Source: UBA1715 sp045615765
GTDB taxonomy: Bacteria; Bacteroidota; Bacteroidia; Bacteroidales; UBA1715
Direction of reading: 5' to 3'
Length of the DNA stretch: 64,000 bases
Assembly: GCA_045615765.1 (NCBI GenBank)
Contig: JAZLFM010000027.1
Span: forward strand, 1 to 64,000
Below are positions 25,746 to 35,192 of the stretch, one piece after another. Each line of letters starts with the position of its first letter. Positions within the stretch are counted from its first letter, which is position 1. A program made the position numbers and the translations under genes. The notes beneath the pieces were generated by a model that was not told the origin of the DNA, made no database searches, and saw only the letters and a program-made list of their open reading frames with translations.

Positions 25746-25754
25746 GTTATATGA

Positions 25755-27119
25755 TTAATTAGCAGGAACAAAAGGTTTATCTTGTAGTTTACTGAATTTC
25801 TTCATTTCTTTTTTTAATAGAAAGAACGCAACAATAGTTGAAATTCCATCGGAAATTGGCATGCTCCACCAAACTCCATAAGCTCCCCATAATGGTGGAA
25901 GAATTATCAGTAATGGTATTAAAAATATCATTTGTCTTGTCGCAGATAGGATTATAGCCATTTTTGCTTTTCCTATTGATTGGAAGAAATTAGATACTAC
26001 CATTTGGAATCCCACAATTGGAAATAAAGAAACAATAATTCTAAAACCAACAATTGATTTTTCTATCAATTCTTCGTCGTCAGTAAACATTCTCGTTAGG
26101 TAATATGGAATGCTTTCGCCAATTACAAAAGCAAGACTTGTTACTATTGTAGCCATAATTATAGTAAAGCGGAGTATGGCTTTTACACGACTGTAAATTT
26201 GTGCTCCGAAATTAAATCCTGCAATAGGCTGCATTCCTCTATTTATGCCCATTACAAGCATTGCGAAGAGCATAACTAGACGGTTTACAATGCCGTATGC
26301 GCCTACTGCCATGTCGCCTCCGTATTTTAATAGTTGGTTGTTTATTAAAATCACGATGACACAATTGCATACATTCATAACAAATGGAGCCATACCGATA
26401 GAAATGATGTCTCCACATATTTTTGAACTAAATTTCATGAATTCTTTCTTGAATCTAATGAAACTGTTAGGGGATGAAAAGTGAAATAATTCAATGATGA
26501 ATGCAATTGTTTGTGCAATAACTGTTGCCAATGCGGCACCGCGAATTCCCCAATCTAGTGCAAAAATGAATATAGGAGCGAGGATTATGTTGATTACAAC
26601 AGTTGAAATTGTTATATACATGGATTTCTGAGGATATCCAGAAGCTCGAATTACATCATTTAATCCTAAATAGAGATGGGTAATGGGATTTCCCAATAAA
26701 ATGATGAGCATGAAATCTTTCGCATAGGAAATAGTTTGATCGCTTGCTCCAAAAAGATATAATAGGTCATCTATATAAATAATACCAAAAATAGAGAAAA
26801 TTACACCGAATACAATATTCATAATAATTACATTGCTCAGTACTTTCGTTGCACTTTCAATGTCTTGTTGCCCCATACGAATTGATGTAAGCGTTCCTCC
26901 ACCAACACCAACCATAGCACCAAAAGCTGCCGATAAATTCATGATAGGCATTGTTATTGCCAATCCTGCAATTGCCAGAGCACCGACGCCTTGTCCAATA
27001 AAAATACTATCTATAATATTATAAAGTGATGAAGTAAGCATTGCAGCGATAGCTGGTGCTGAATACTCTAACATCAATTTTTTTATGTTTCCGGTTGCTA
27101 ATATTGTTGGTGATGCCAT
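25755..27119 (-). CDS. MATE-family multidrug/cation antiporter
   Basis: This inner-membrane protein has 454 residues with about 12 transmembrane helices in two similar halves. It starts GNIKKLMLEYSAPAIAAML and contains the family-like segments IDSIFIGQGVGALAIAGL and GINRGMQPIAGFNFGAQ. MATE proteins export drugs or metabolites using a sodium or proton gradient; the sequence fits the MepA-like branch. It overlaps the upstream acetyltransferase gene by one base, consistent with co-translation. Confidence 0.92.
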   Translation of the reverse strand: MASPTILATGNIKKLMLEYSAPAIAAMLTSSLYNIIDSIFIGQGVGALAIAGLAITMPIMNLSAAFGAMVGVGGGTLTSIRMGQQDIESATKVLSNVIIMNIVFGVIFSIFGIIYIDDLLYLFGASDQTISYAKDFMLIILLGNPITHLYLGLNDVIRASGYPQKSMYITISTVVINIILAPIFIFALDWGIRGAALATVIAQTIAFIIELFHFSSPNSFIRFKKEFMKFSSKICGDIISIGMAPFVMNVCNCVIVILINNQLLKYGGDMAVGAYGIVNRLVMLFAMLVMGINRGMQPIAGFNFGAQIYSRVKAILRFTIIMATIVTSLAFVIGESIPYYLTRMFTDDEELIEKSIVGFRIIVSLFPIVGFQMVVSNFFQSIGKAKMAIILSATRQMIFLIPLLIILPPLWGAYGVWWSMPISDGISTIVAFFLLKKEMKKFSKLQDKPFVPAN

Positions 27120-27667
27120 TATAATTTTTTTATGATTTTACATGGATTACCGGCTGCGACACAGTCACAAGGTATATTTTTGGTAACGACGCTACCAGCT
27201 CCAATGATTGTTCTTGCTCCAATTGTTACACCAGGAAGAATTGTTGCATTTCCTCCAATCCAAACATCGTCTTCTATAGTTACAGGAAAACTTGTCTCAA
27301 CGGGTTTTCTGCGTTCCAAATGGTCGAATGGATGTTGTGGTGTATAAATTTGTACACTAGGACCAATTTTTACATTATTGCCAATTTTTATTTCTCCACC
27401 ATCCAGAAATGTACAGTTATAATTTATAAATACATTTTCTCCCAATTTGATTCCATGTCCGTGGTCGCAACGAAATGGTGGACAAATTACGGTACTTTCG
27501 GGAGCGTTTGGTATAAGTTTGTTAAGAGTTTCCCTATATGTAGGTGATTCTAATGTTAATTGGCTGAATTCTGCAGCTATTTTTTGCGCATGCGTAATGC
27601 TTGTGTCTATTTCTGTATCACTATAGTCATATAGTTGCTGATTGCGCATTTTTTCTATTTCTGTCAT
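27119..27667 (-). CDS. Sugar O-acetyltransferase, maltose/galactoside type
   Basis: A 182-residue left-handed beta-helix acetyltransferase of the Maa/LacA/NodL group. It shows the N-terminal helical cap (EKMRNQQLYDYSD), the catalytic-site HPFDHLERR region and hexapeptide repeats ending GAGSVVTKNIPCDCVAAGNPCK. The enzyme moves acetyl from acetyl-CoA to a sugar hydroxyl. It starts 2 bp after the stop of the GNAT gene upstream and overlaps the MATE gene by one base. Confidence 0.93.
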   Translation of the reverse strand: MTEIEKMRNQQLYDYSDTEIDTSITHAQKIAAEFSQLTLESPTYRETLNKLIPNAPESTVICPPFRCDHGHGIKLGENVFINYNCTFLDGGEIKIGNNVKIGPSVQIYTPQHPFDHLERRKPVETSFPVTIEDDVWIGGNATILPGVTIGARTIIGAGSVVTKNIPCDCVAAGNPCKIIKKL

Positions 27668-27669
27668 AG

Positions 27670-28482
27670 TTATTCCATTAAAAGATTAGCAAAAATAGGT
27701 GTTTTTATCTGTATTTGATTGGCAAGTGTGCAAATCATTCCATGTGTTGAATTTGCTCCACTTTTTTGTGTTAGAACTGTTGCTGTTTCTTTTTTGTATA
27801 TGTCGCAATAGGCATGAATAAATGCGTTGTGGTATTTTTCTTCTGCAAAGATTTCCAATCGTGTTTCGTTTGCTGTTGCAAATGCTACTGTTTTATTTTC
27901 TGTTTCAATAGTAAGTATGGTTCCTTTTGAAACATAAACTTCGTCCATGCAGTCGTAAAAATCTTGTTCTGTATGGTTTATGCAATTTTCAATTACAGAG
28001 TGTTTTTTATATAAATCATATAAGATTTTCTTTTTGTTGACGCATTCGCTATTGTTTATAACAGAAAATACGGGTTGTATCGTTGGCTTTTGTATCTTTT
28101 CTATATGGTTGGTAAGCAGTGGTTTGAAACCAAATTTTGCATAGAATTCATATAACCATTGTTCTTGTGGAATAAGAAATACAAAATCAATATTTCGTTT
28201 TTTAAGTTCTTCGAGTGTTTCTTTTAATAGATTGCTCATACAATGCTGATTTCTGTGTTGTGGATGAGTACACGCTCCAGAAATATATGCGGCAGAATAG
28301 TTTAGATTATTAATTGTGATTATATATGGAATAGCTTGTAGTACGCATATAAGTTTCCCTTCTTTGTATAGAGTAAAAGTGTTTTCTTCTTTATATTTTC
28401 TGTCAAAATAAAACTGAATAAATTCATCACTGTCGCCAAAACAGAGTTTCCAAAGTTGCTCGGTATCAATTCTTTTGCTCAT
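27670..28482 (-). CDS. GNAT-family N-acetyltransferase
   Basis: This protein of 270 residues has an N-terminal GNAT domain: YISGACTHPQHRNQHCMSNLL covers motif A, with an acetyl-CoA loop Q-H-R-N-Q-H-C. After it comes WLYEFYAKFGFKPL. A second, divergent half (about 150-270) resembles the tandem arrangement of Eis-like or mycothiol synthase-like enzymes. Substrate unknown. Its start overlaps the DUF2156 gene stop by four bases (ATGA), and both may act on the same product. Confidence 0.85.
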   Translation of the reverse strand: MSKRIDTEQLWKLCFGDSDEFIQFYFDRKYKEENTFTLYKEGKLICVLQAIPYIITINNLNYSAAYISGACTHPQHRNQHCMSNLLKETLEELKKRNIDFVFLIPQEQWLYEFYAKFGFKPLLTNHIEKIQKPTIQPVFSVINNSECVNKKKILYDLYKKHSVIENCINHTEQDFYDCMDEVYVSKGTILTIETENKTVAFATANETRLEIFAEEKYHNAFIHAYCDIYKKETATVLTQKSGANSTHGMICTLANQIQIKTPIFANLLME

Positions 28483-29348
28483 AATTTATTCGCTGTACTT
28501 TTTTCTATCAGTTTGAATGGCTTGTATGATAATTTTGACTTTCGTAAACCTTCTTTTCCTAAGTCTTCTTCACGATTGATGTATAGGAAGTTTTCTGGAA
28601 TTCTTTTTACAAATTCTTGATTAATAACACTGTAAATTCCATCGAATGAAGAATTTGCTTTTTCGAATTGAATGTCGAAAGTATTGTTATTGATCGGGCA
28701 ACCTATAGAAAATGCTTCAATAGTATTGTTTACTATAATAACTCCGCCAAATAATTGTAGCTCTTCAAAGTGCGATAGCGCTTTCGTGATTGCTTTCTCT
28801 TCGTCGTTATATGAATTTTTGTCTTCGACATTGTGTTTTTCTTTCCATTTTTCTTGCAATGTTATGCACTGTTCTATTAGATTGCTGTCTAAAGGTTTAT
28901 ATTCGTATTGATAACAACTTTTGAATTTATTTATGTGATTTCTTTTTGGTTGATAGTTTCCGCCGGTAAGATTTACAAGTTTTTCTCGTAAATAGATGTA
29001 GTCAAAAAAATCTCTATGGGGAGTTATCTTGTATGAGTCGTCACAATACTGGTTTAATATTGATTCTTCTGCCTGAAAAGTAGCGTCGGGTAGGTGTGCT
29101 TGTATTTCTGTAAACAAATCTTTGGTTACGTTTTTCCCAATTGGAAAAGTGTATATGTGTTTACCTTTTATTGTAAATCGAAGTAATAGGCAATCTTTGA
29201 AGATTGCATAATTGGTGTTTTGTTGTTCCTGCCAACAAAAAAGATTTCCAAACGAGAACTCGCAATCTTGTGGTGCGTATAGTGCTGTGTATTGTTCTAT
29301 TTTTAGCCTGTCTTGAATAGTTACAGGCCTAAAATCAATTGTGTCCAT
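28479..29348 (-). CDS. DUF2156 / LPG_synthase_C-like acyltransferase
   Basis: A 289-residue protein of the DUF2156 family, the C-terminal catalytic module of MprF-like lysyl-phosphatidylglycerol synthases (GNAT-related). Typical segments are DFDYIYLREKLVNLTG, RNHINKFKSCYQYEYKPL and YINREEDLGKEGLRKSKLSYKP near the C-terminus. It has no membrane flippase part, so it is a stand-alone soluble aminoacyl/acyltransferase of unknown target. It sits between the LysM-PBP gene (3 bp gap) and the GNAT gene (4 bp overlap). Confidence 0.85.
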   Translation of the reverse strand: MDTIDFRPVTIQDRLKIEQYTALYAPQDCEFSFGNLFCWQEQQNTNYAIFKDCLLLRFTIKGKHIYTFPIGKNVTKDLFTEIQAHLPDATFQAEESILNQYCDDSYKITPHRDFFDYIYLREKLVNLTGGNYQPKRNHINKFKSCYQYEYKPLDSNLIEQCITLQEKWKEKHNVEDKNSYNDEEKAITKALSHFEELQLFGGVIIVNNTIEAFSIGCPINNNTFDIQFEKANSSFDGIYSVINQEFVKRIPENFLYINREEDLGKEGLRKSKLSYKPFKLIEKSTANKL

Positions 29349-29351
29349 ACA

Positions 29352-30980
29352 TTATTTGCTTGGCACATAGAGTGTCGCTTTTCTGCTAAAAGTCTTTTTG
29401 TCGTATTCAACAATATATGAAGATGTATTGATGTGTGCACCGGCTTCTTTTTTTGCGAATGAGTATATTTCAACTAGTCCGTTTTGATCTTCGTTGTTTT
29501 CTAATTCGCTAAGTATGTTTTTGTTAGCGCTTAAAAGCTTGCCGAAATACATCATTTGGTCAAATCCTTGGAAACTAAATTTTGAAGGCTCGGAATTGTA
29601 TGTATTTCTATATGATGTTATAAAAGAATTTACTCGTGGAGATTTGTAATTTATTTCTCCATACGAAACAAGTTTGAAATGAAGATCATATAGGAAATCA
29701 AGCTCGATGTTTTCGTATCGTTCCCATTGAGGTAATCCCCATAGTTCTATGTTGTTAGTTTTCGATGCTTGGAATAACTTCGTTACAATATTGTTTGCAA
29801 AAGCCTGTTGTTTTGATAAAACAACGATAATTGTCTTTTCTTTTTTTACCAATGCTTTGTCTATTGCTGAGCTTCCGCCAGTAGGGTAGTAAATTTCTTC
29901 TACCGTGATTCGTTTTGCGTTTAATCTTTCTTTGAATTCATTAAATGCTCCTTTACATTGTTGTAATGTTTTCTTCTCATTTTCAGAATTGTAAACTATG
30001 CAAACGTGGCTGTTCTCGTTGTTGGATACAATGTTGTCAACCATTGCTCTAAAACGATAATATTGTGGAGTATTTATTTGAATAACATACGGATTGCTTG
30101 TGTTTATGTTCTCCGATGACAATGGATATACAATAGGAATAGCATTTCTTTTTGCAAAATTAGCAGCTCCAGGGAACGTTTTTTGGAAAACTGGTCCTAT
30201 GATTAAATCGTTCTTCGTTTTGATTTTGTTGATATTCGTGCTTGTTGAGTCCGAATTTGATTCAATCACTTCTAAATTAACAGAAATTCCTAATTTTTTT
30301 AGAGAATCAAGTGCTAATAAAGCTCCTTCGTAATATTCAATGAATTGAATACTTCCTTCGTATATCATATTTTTTTGCGAAACAGTTCCTTCGGCTGCTT
30401 GTGCTTGCTTGTCTAGGAAGAAAGGCAATAATAGCGTCATTCGGATAGCTTCTTTGTTGGTGATTTCAACCTCTGTTTCATTTGGCGTTGCAATTGTTGT
30501 TGTTGCTCCGCTTATTGTTGTTTGTATCGTTTCGCGTGGAATAAGTACTCTTTGGTGTATTGCAAGGCTTTGGTTTGAATATAATTCCGGGTTGGCAGAC
30601 ATAATGTCGCCTGCAGTCGTTTGGAAATTTCTTGCTAAAGCATAAATTGTTTCACCAGGTTGTACAAAATGAATTGTATATGCTTTCCCGTTTTGAATAG
30701 TGTCTTTGTCGCTATATTGTTCGGCATTTACACTTTCTTCTGTTGCAGGGATTAAAATCTTTTGACCAACGCTTAATGCTTTTAGGTTGTTGTTGCTAAT
30801 TTGTATGTCGTCAATTGTAACGCCGTATAATTTGCTTAATCCATAGAATGTCTCGCGTATTTGGACAGTGTGGACATAGTATGTTTTTGAACCTATAGTT
30901 TCTTTTTCGGTACTTCTTGTTTGAGCAAAAACTACACAGGAAATACAAGTTAATATAGTGAAAAGTATCGAGCGAATCAT
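29352..30980 (-). CDS. LysM-domain protein fused to a type 1 periplasmic binding-protein domain
   Basis: The protein has 542 residues with a signal peptide (MIRSILFTILTCISCVVFAQ). Two LysM repeats follow (about 25-75, with HTVQIRETFYGLSKLYGV, and about 95-140, with HFVQPGETIYALAR), which bind peptidoglycan. The rest (about 190-530) has the fold and motifs of type 1 periplasmic binding proteins (NDLIIGPVFQK, AIPIVYPLSSEN). This is the LysM plus amino-acid-ABC-like receptor family of Bacteroidota; its ligand is unknown and no permease is encoded nearby. ATG 30980 is chosen over an upstream in-frame ATG because a promoter lies at 31000-31007. It leads the six-gene operon ending at 25131. Confidence 0.85.
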   Translation of the reverse strand: MIRSILFTILTCISCVVFAQTRSTEKETIGSKTYYVHTVQIRETFYGLSKLYGVTIDDIQISNNNLKALSVGQKILIPATEESVNAEQYSDKDTIQNGKAYTIHFVQPGETIYALARNFQTTAGDIMSANPELYSNQSLAIHQRVLIPRETIQTTISGATTTIATPNETEVEITNKEAIRMTLLLPFFLDKQAQAAEGTVSQKNMIYEGSIQFIEYYEGALLALDSLKKLGISVNLEVIESNSDSTSTNINKIKTKNDLIIGPVFQKTFPGAANFAKRNAIPIVYPLSSENINTSNPYVIQINTPQYYRFRAMVDNIVSNNENSHVCIVYNSENEKKTLQQCKGAFNEFKERLNAKRITVEEIYYPTGGSSAIDKALVKKEKTIIVVLSKQQAFANNIVTKLFQASKTNNIELWGLPQWERYENIELDFLYDLHFKLVSYGEINYKSPRVNSFITSYRNTYNSEPSKFSFQGFDQMMYFGKLLSANKNILSELENNEDQNGLVEIYSFAKKEAGAHINTSSYIVEYDKKTFSRKATLYVPSK

Positions 30981-30999
30981 ATATATGTTTTTTACTCTA

Positions 31000-31007
31000 C
31001 AAACATA
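31000..31007 (-). promoter_or_regulatory. -7 promoter element of the six-gene operon
   Basis: Minus strand TATGTTTG matches TAnnTTTG, 20 bp upstream of the ATG at 30980. Confidence 0.55.
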
Positions 31008-31056
31008 CAAAAAAATGAAGACGAAAAGAGGGTGTTGTTTGAACTATTTTTAAAAG

Positions 31057-31779
31057 TTATTCACCGATAACTGTTAGTCTTGCTAAATAGTCATAATGTT
31101 CACCTTCAAGTATTTGCTCACATTTAAATCCATGCGCTTCGGCTATAGTTTGTATTGTTGCAAAATCTACATATAACCATGGGAACGGATTGCATCGAAT
31201 TTTTCGATAACGCATTTTAAACATGATTTCTCCATAGTATGGACCATTTAAATTGATGTCGCAACTTCCGTCTTCGTTTAGAAAAAGGTAAATTAAATCT
31301 GATGAGTCAAATAGAATTTGTCCATTGGGTGCGAGTAGTTTCTTACAATGATTTAGATAGTTAGGAATACCATCTATGGTACCGCAGATACCTATGCCAT
31401 TCATGAGAAACAATATAGTGTCATATTTTCCCTTATGATTATAAAAGTCAACGAGTTGCACATCTTTGATGCCTCGTTCTTTCATAATATCTATCGACAG
31501 TTGAGAATTGTCTATTGCTGTAACGGTTTTCCCTTGTTCTTGTAGATATAATGAGTGAGCGCCAGCAGCTGCTCCGACATCAAGAATTTTTCCTTTTGCC
31601 AAGGTTAGTGCTTTTTGCTCTGTTTGAGGCATTTCGTCCCATGTTCTGAACAAATAGGGAATAGGAAATTCGTCTTCTGTAGTATATTGGGTGCAGTTTA
31701 ACAATTTTGCGGTTTTCTTTTTATTATAAAAATCGCTGATTGCTTGTCCCATTGGGTCTTGTTCTGGAGTTATTATCAT
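31057..31779 (-). CDS. Class I SAM-dependent methyltransferase
   Basis: This 240-residue Rossmann-fold methyltransferase has motif I ILDVGAAAGAHSLYL (about residues 65-79), the motif II acid TAIDNSQLS and DTILFLMNGIGICGT. Its substrate is unknown. It is cytosolic, lies 37 bp downstream of the M28 peptidase gene and may be the last gene of the BrkB-M28 transcript. The sequence ends before the promoter of the next operon. Confidence 0.85.
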   Translation of the reverse strand: MIITPEQDPMGQAISDFYNKKKTAKLLNCTQYTTEDEFPIPYLFRTWDEMPQTEQKALTLAKGKILDVGAAAGAHSLYLQEQGKTVTAIDNSQLSIDIMKERGIKDVQLVDFYNHKGKYDTILFLMNGIGICGTIDGIPNYLNHCKKLLAPNGQILFDSSDLIYLFLNEDGSCDINLNGPYYGEIMFKMRYRKIRCNPFPWLYVDFATIQTIAEAHGFKCEQILEGEHYDYLARLTVIGE

Positions 31780-31816
31780 AGGAAAAACGATTTATATTTT
31801 GACTTTGTACACCGAA

Positions 31817-33121
31817 TTATTTGTCGATGGTATGTACAAATTCTGTAATCAAGTTAAAGTATTCGTTGAATTTTGTGAGCGGTAATTGTTCCGCATGGTC
31901 ATTGATGTCGTGGTATGCCGTAGTTCCGCCTTTAGTGTATATGTAAAAACTAGGAACGCCTTTTTGGTAAAAAGGGCAGTGGTCGCTGTTGCACGCTTCA
32001 CCACGAACTTGTATGTTCTTGAAATATGAATTTTTATCGTTTATGCTTTGTAGTTTTTCAAATTCTTTGGTGAAAATTTTTCCGTTAACGACGCAAATCC
32101 CATCGTCACCAGTTCCTACTAAATCGATGTTTATAAGGAATTGAATATCTTCCAATTCAATAGGAAAGTCTGCGACTGCTGCTTTTGATCCTTTTAAACC
32201 TAATTCTTCACCACATAAGGCAACGAATATAATATCTTGTTCTGGTTGGTTTTCGCTATAGTATTTGGCAAGAGTTAATAACATTGCCACGCCACTTGCG
32301 TTATCGTTTGCACCGGGGAAAATAGTCTTTTGTCCTGTCATACCGATATGATCGTAATGTGCAGTGAAAACAATAGCTTTTTTTGTGCTATCTTTCCCGG
32401 GTACATAACCGTAGATGTTTTTTGCGGTAATAGTGTCTAATTTTTGAGTTACGGCAAAATCAATCGTTTTTGGCTTGTCTTTTATTGCTTCCTTTGAAAC
32501 TATAAAATATGGAGTGTTTCCAGTGATTCCCGCGATGTTTTGGCTTAATTTTTCATTCGTAATTTTTACTATCGCACCAATGGAATATGTACCACTCCAT
32601 ACTAAATCTATAGAAATCCAGTCGTTAATTTTGTCTTTTTGTTTTTGAGTAAGACTATTGTCGGTGTTATCAAAAACGAGACAGGATTTTGCATATTTTG
32701 TTTTATATTTTTCTTTAAGTTCTTTTATATTCGTGTCGTTGCTAATGTTTTGCAAATCGATGTTGCTGAATGGAATACATTTTAACGAAGCGGTTCCGCC
32801 TGCACTTATAGCGTCAATAATAAAATCTTTTCCTGGAGTTAGTTTTGTCCCATCGAAGGAGAGTGACAATTGGTCTGGAAATGTATTTACAGTGTATGTA
32901 ACATCTTGCGTGTAGCCATCAAGATATTCGAATGGTTGTAGTCCATAGTTTTTAAAACAAGAAATTATATATTTTTCAGCTATTTGAATACCGTTATTTA
33001 CATATCCGCGTCCAAACATTTCGGGTGCAGCAAGTTTCTGTACATGCTTTTTCCCTTCTTGTTGTTGACCATACAAGTTAGAAGATATGATGATAGCAAT
33101 TATGTAAATCCATTTCTTCAT
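31817..33121 (-). CDS. M28-family zinc peptidase, exported
   Basis: A protein of 434 residues with a signal peptide (ends SSNLYGQ). The peptidase core has all M28 zinc ligands: AHYDHIG (about 252-258), PGANDNASG, CGEELGLKGS, NIDLVG and SDHCPFYQKG. An inserted PA-like domain occupies about residues 100-200. These exported aminopeptidases release amino acids or act on glutamine-like termini. It shares the TAATG junction with the BrkB/YihY gene upstream, so they are co-translated. Confidence 0.93.
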   Translation of the reverse strand: MKKWIYIIAIIISSNLYGQQQEGKKHVQKLAAPEMFGRGYVNNGIQIAEKYIISCFKNYGLQPFEYLDGYTQDVTYTVNTFPDQLSLSFDGTKLTPGKDFIIDAISAGGTASLKCIPFSNIDLQNISNDTNIKELKEKYKTKYAKSCLVFDNTDNSLTQKQKDKINDWISIDLVWSGTYSIGAIVKITNEKLSQNIAGITGNTPYFIVSKEAIKDKPKTIDFAVTQKLDTITAKNIYGYVPGKDSTKKAIVFTAHYDHIGMTGQKTIFPGANDNASGVAMLLTLAKYYSENQPEQDIIFVALCGEELGLKGSKAAVADFPIELEDIQFLINIDLVGTGDDGICVVNGKIFTKEFEKLQSINDKNSYFKNIQVRGEACNSDHCPFYQKGVPSFYIYTKGGTTAYHDINDHAEQLPLTKFNEYFNLITEFVHTIDK

Positions 33122-34443
33122 TATATATCTAAAATTTTCTTGTTGTTAGGATATTCGTAAGTGTCTAAAATCTCTGAAATTTTATGGAATGTTTTGTCGT
33201 CTTTAAATTCTAACGTGTTTATACCAGAAGCTTGCATTTTTTTGATACATGAAGTGATATCCATGTTGTCGATGCAGATAGCAGGAGCGTAGGCGAATGT
33301 TTTCTCGTCGTTTGTTTTTACTTCTTGGATTAGGCGTGCTTCAACAAGTGTGGATAATATAATTTTTGTGATTCGATGTGGAAGGTCTATATTCTCGCTG
33401 ATTTCCAATGATGTTTGTGGTGGAAGTTCTTTTTTAAATCGAACAGTTATGTCATGTAAAATCATTAAAGCTAACTTCGTTTTTAACGAGTAACTAAGTT
33501 GAGAAACTTCCAATTCATATTCAAAATCTTTCACATTTTGTATTGAGTAAGAAATGCCGGCTCCAACAAGTATAATAGTCCATGAGGTTTGCATCCATAC
33601 AATAAATAACGGAATTGCAGCAAAACTACCGTAGATCGCATTGTAGTTAGAAACTCCAATTTGGAATTTTATGTAGAAATATTGTACGACTTGAAATACA
33701 ATTCCCGCAATTATACCACTAATAAAAGCAGATTTAAACTGAACTTTTGTGTTTGGCATTACTAAATATAAAATGGCAAAAGCAAACCAAAGTAAACTGT
33801 ATGGAATCAAATTAAGTCCTAACGAGACAAGTCCGTTAAATCTGTTTATCCATGCTACAGATTTTGCCCATTCTGTTATAAGATCTGTAATGTATGATGT
33901 TGTGCTATAGGAAATTATAAGGCAAATTGGTGCCAACAGCATGATGGTTAGATAGTCGCTTAATTTTCTTGTTACTGATCGTTGTTTGTTTACCGACCAA
34001 ATTTCGTTGAAAGCGCTTTCTATATTTCCCATTACTTTGATTACCGACCATAATAAAAGTAGAATACCAATTCCGGCAACTAAACCTCCTTGTGTTTTGG
34101 CTAACATGGAATTGCTAAAGTCTAAGATCATGTCAACAACGTCTTGTTTGTCGGCAAACATTTCTATAAGGTATTCTTCCATATTTTTGTCGAATCCAAA
34201 ACCTTTTGCAATACCAAACGCCATTGCCGCTAATGGTACTATGGACAAAATTGTATAATATGTTAGAGCAGAAGCTTTTTCCAGACAACGCTTTTGTACA
34301 AATCCTTTACAAGATAATATTACAATTTGAAGTAATCGTAACAGTTTGAAGTTTCGCGAAGACACTTTTTTCCTATTGATGCTCCAAACGTCTATTGTGA
34401 TAAAATGAATTGCTTTTGCTATAATGTTTTGTTTCTGTTCCAT
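33121..34443 (-). CDS. YihY/BrkB-family inner-membrane protein
   Basis: A 440-residue polytopic membrane protein. The BrkB core has about six transmembrane helices (FVQKRCLEKASALTYYTIL, ALFLL-like segments and PNTKVQFKSAFISGIIAG), followed by a soluble winged-helix-like C-terminal region of about 130 residues. Members were once called ribonuclease BN, but that activity belongs to another protein; the true role is unknown, perhaps transport. ATG 34443 is the start because TTG 34464 lies inside the promoter element. Its stop overlaps the M28 gene start. Confidence 0.88.
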   Translation of the reverse strand: MEQKQNIIAKAIHFITIDVWSINRKKVSSRNFKLLRLLQIVILSCKGFVQKRCLEKASALTYYTILSIVPLAAMAFGIAKGFGFDKNMEEYLIEMFADKQDVVDMILDFSNSMLAKTQGGLVAGIGILLLLWSVIKVMGNIESAFNEIWSVNKQRSVTRKLSDYLTIMLLAPICLIISYSTTSYITDLITEWAKSVAWINRFNGLVSLGLNLIPYSLLWFAFAILYLVMPNTKVQFKSAFISGIIAGIVFQVVQYFYIKFQIGVSNYNAIYGSFAAIPLFIVWMQTSWTIILVGAGISYSIQNVKDFEYELEVSQLSYSLKTKLALMILHDITVRFKKELPPQTSLEISENIDLPHRITKIILSTLVEARLIQEVKTNDEKTFAYAPAICIDNMDITSCIKKMQASGINTLEFKDDKTFHKISEILDTYEYPNNKKILDI

Positions 34444-34461
34444 AACGAAAAGACTTATGGG

Positions 34462-34469
34462 CAAATATA
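34462..34469 (-). promoter_or_regulatory. -7 promoter element of the BrkB-M28 operon
   Basis: Minus strand TATATTTG matches TAnnTTTG, 19 bp upstream of the ATG at 34443. Confidence 0.6.
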
Positions 34470-34538
34470 AGAAAAAAAGGAATAGGGGTGGTTTTGTTAA
34501 ATTTTAAACTCTAAACGCAGAATACTAAACTTTTTTTG

Positions 34539-34546
34539 TATCTTTA
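34539..34546 (+). promoter_or_regulatory. Probable -7 element for the lipoprotein gene
   Basis: TATCTTTA matches TAnnTTTG at seven of eight positions, 26 bp upstream of the ATG at 34573. Confidence 0.4.
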
Positions 34547-34572
34547 CTCAATAAGTTTAAAATGTAAATAGT

Positions 34573-35085
34573 ATGAAAAAGTTTTTGTATGTAGTAAGTT
34601 CATTGCTTTTGTCTTCGACATTGTTTGTTAGTTGTGGAAATGAAGATGATGATGTTCGAAATCATTTTTGTGGAAAATATACTGGTGAATATACGTTTGC
34701 TCAGGAAATAGGTAATAGTAATGCATCGCAGACAAATACCGCAACTATGGTGGTTAAGAAAAATGAAGGAAAGAAATTTTCTGTTGTTGTATATGATGAA
34801 AATGCTAGTGGAAAAGTTCTTTTTTCTACAGAAGGAATGAGTGTCGTAACTACGGAAAATGGTGATGCGTATTGTGGTAATATAACTGCAGGAATATCTG
34901 ATGACGAAGATGGTATTGCTATAAAAACCGAAGGTGTAGCTGTTTCTGCTGATGGAAAATATTCTTGTACGATAGCTCCAAATGCCGATGGAAAATTGGT
35001 GCTAAGCTTTTGTAAACAACAATCATACACAAATCATAATTTGTTAGTTGTAAAAACATATACATTTAATGGTGTGAAAAAATAA
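34573..35085 (+). CDS. Small lipoprotein, probably surface exposed
   Basis: A 170-residue lipoprotein with a signal peptide of type II: LFVSC with Cys21 as the lipidated residue. The residues after the cysteine, GNEDDD, resemble the acidic lipoprotein export signal that directs Bacteroidota lipoproteins to the outside of the outer membrane. The rest is predicted beta-rich with one repeated pattern (YCGNITAG, YSCTIAPN) and could be a calycin-like barrel. Function unknown. It is the last gene before the foreign-looking island; a weak AT hairpin (35099-35119) follows. Confidence 0.75.
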   Translation: MKKFLYVVSSLLLSSTLFVSCGNEDDDVRNHFCGKYTGEYTFAQEIGNSNASQTNTATMVVKKNEGKKFSVVVYDENASGKVLFSTEGMSVVTTENGDAYCGNITAGISDDEDGIAIKTEGVAVSADGKYSCTIAPNADGKLVLSFCKQQSYTNHNLLVVKTYTFNGVKK

Positions 35086-35192
35086 CATTAGGAATATAAA
35101 TAAAATCAAAGATTTTATTGCAGTTGTATGCAGAGTTATTGGTAGTTTTGCATGTGTTAGAATATTTCAGCATAAACGCATTGATTATTTAA

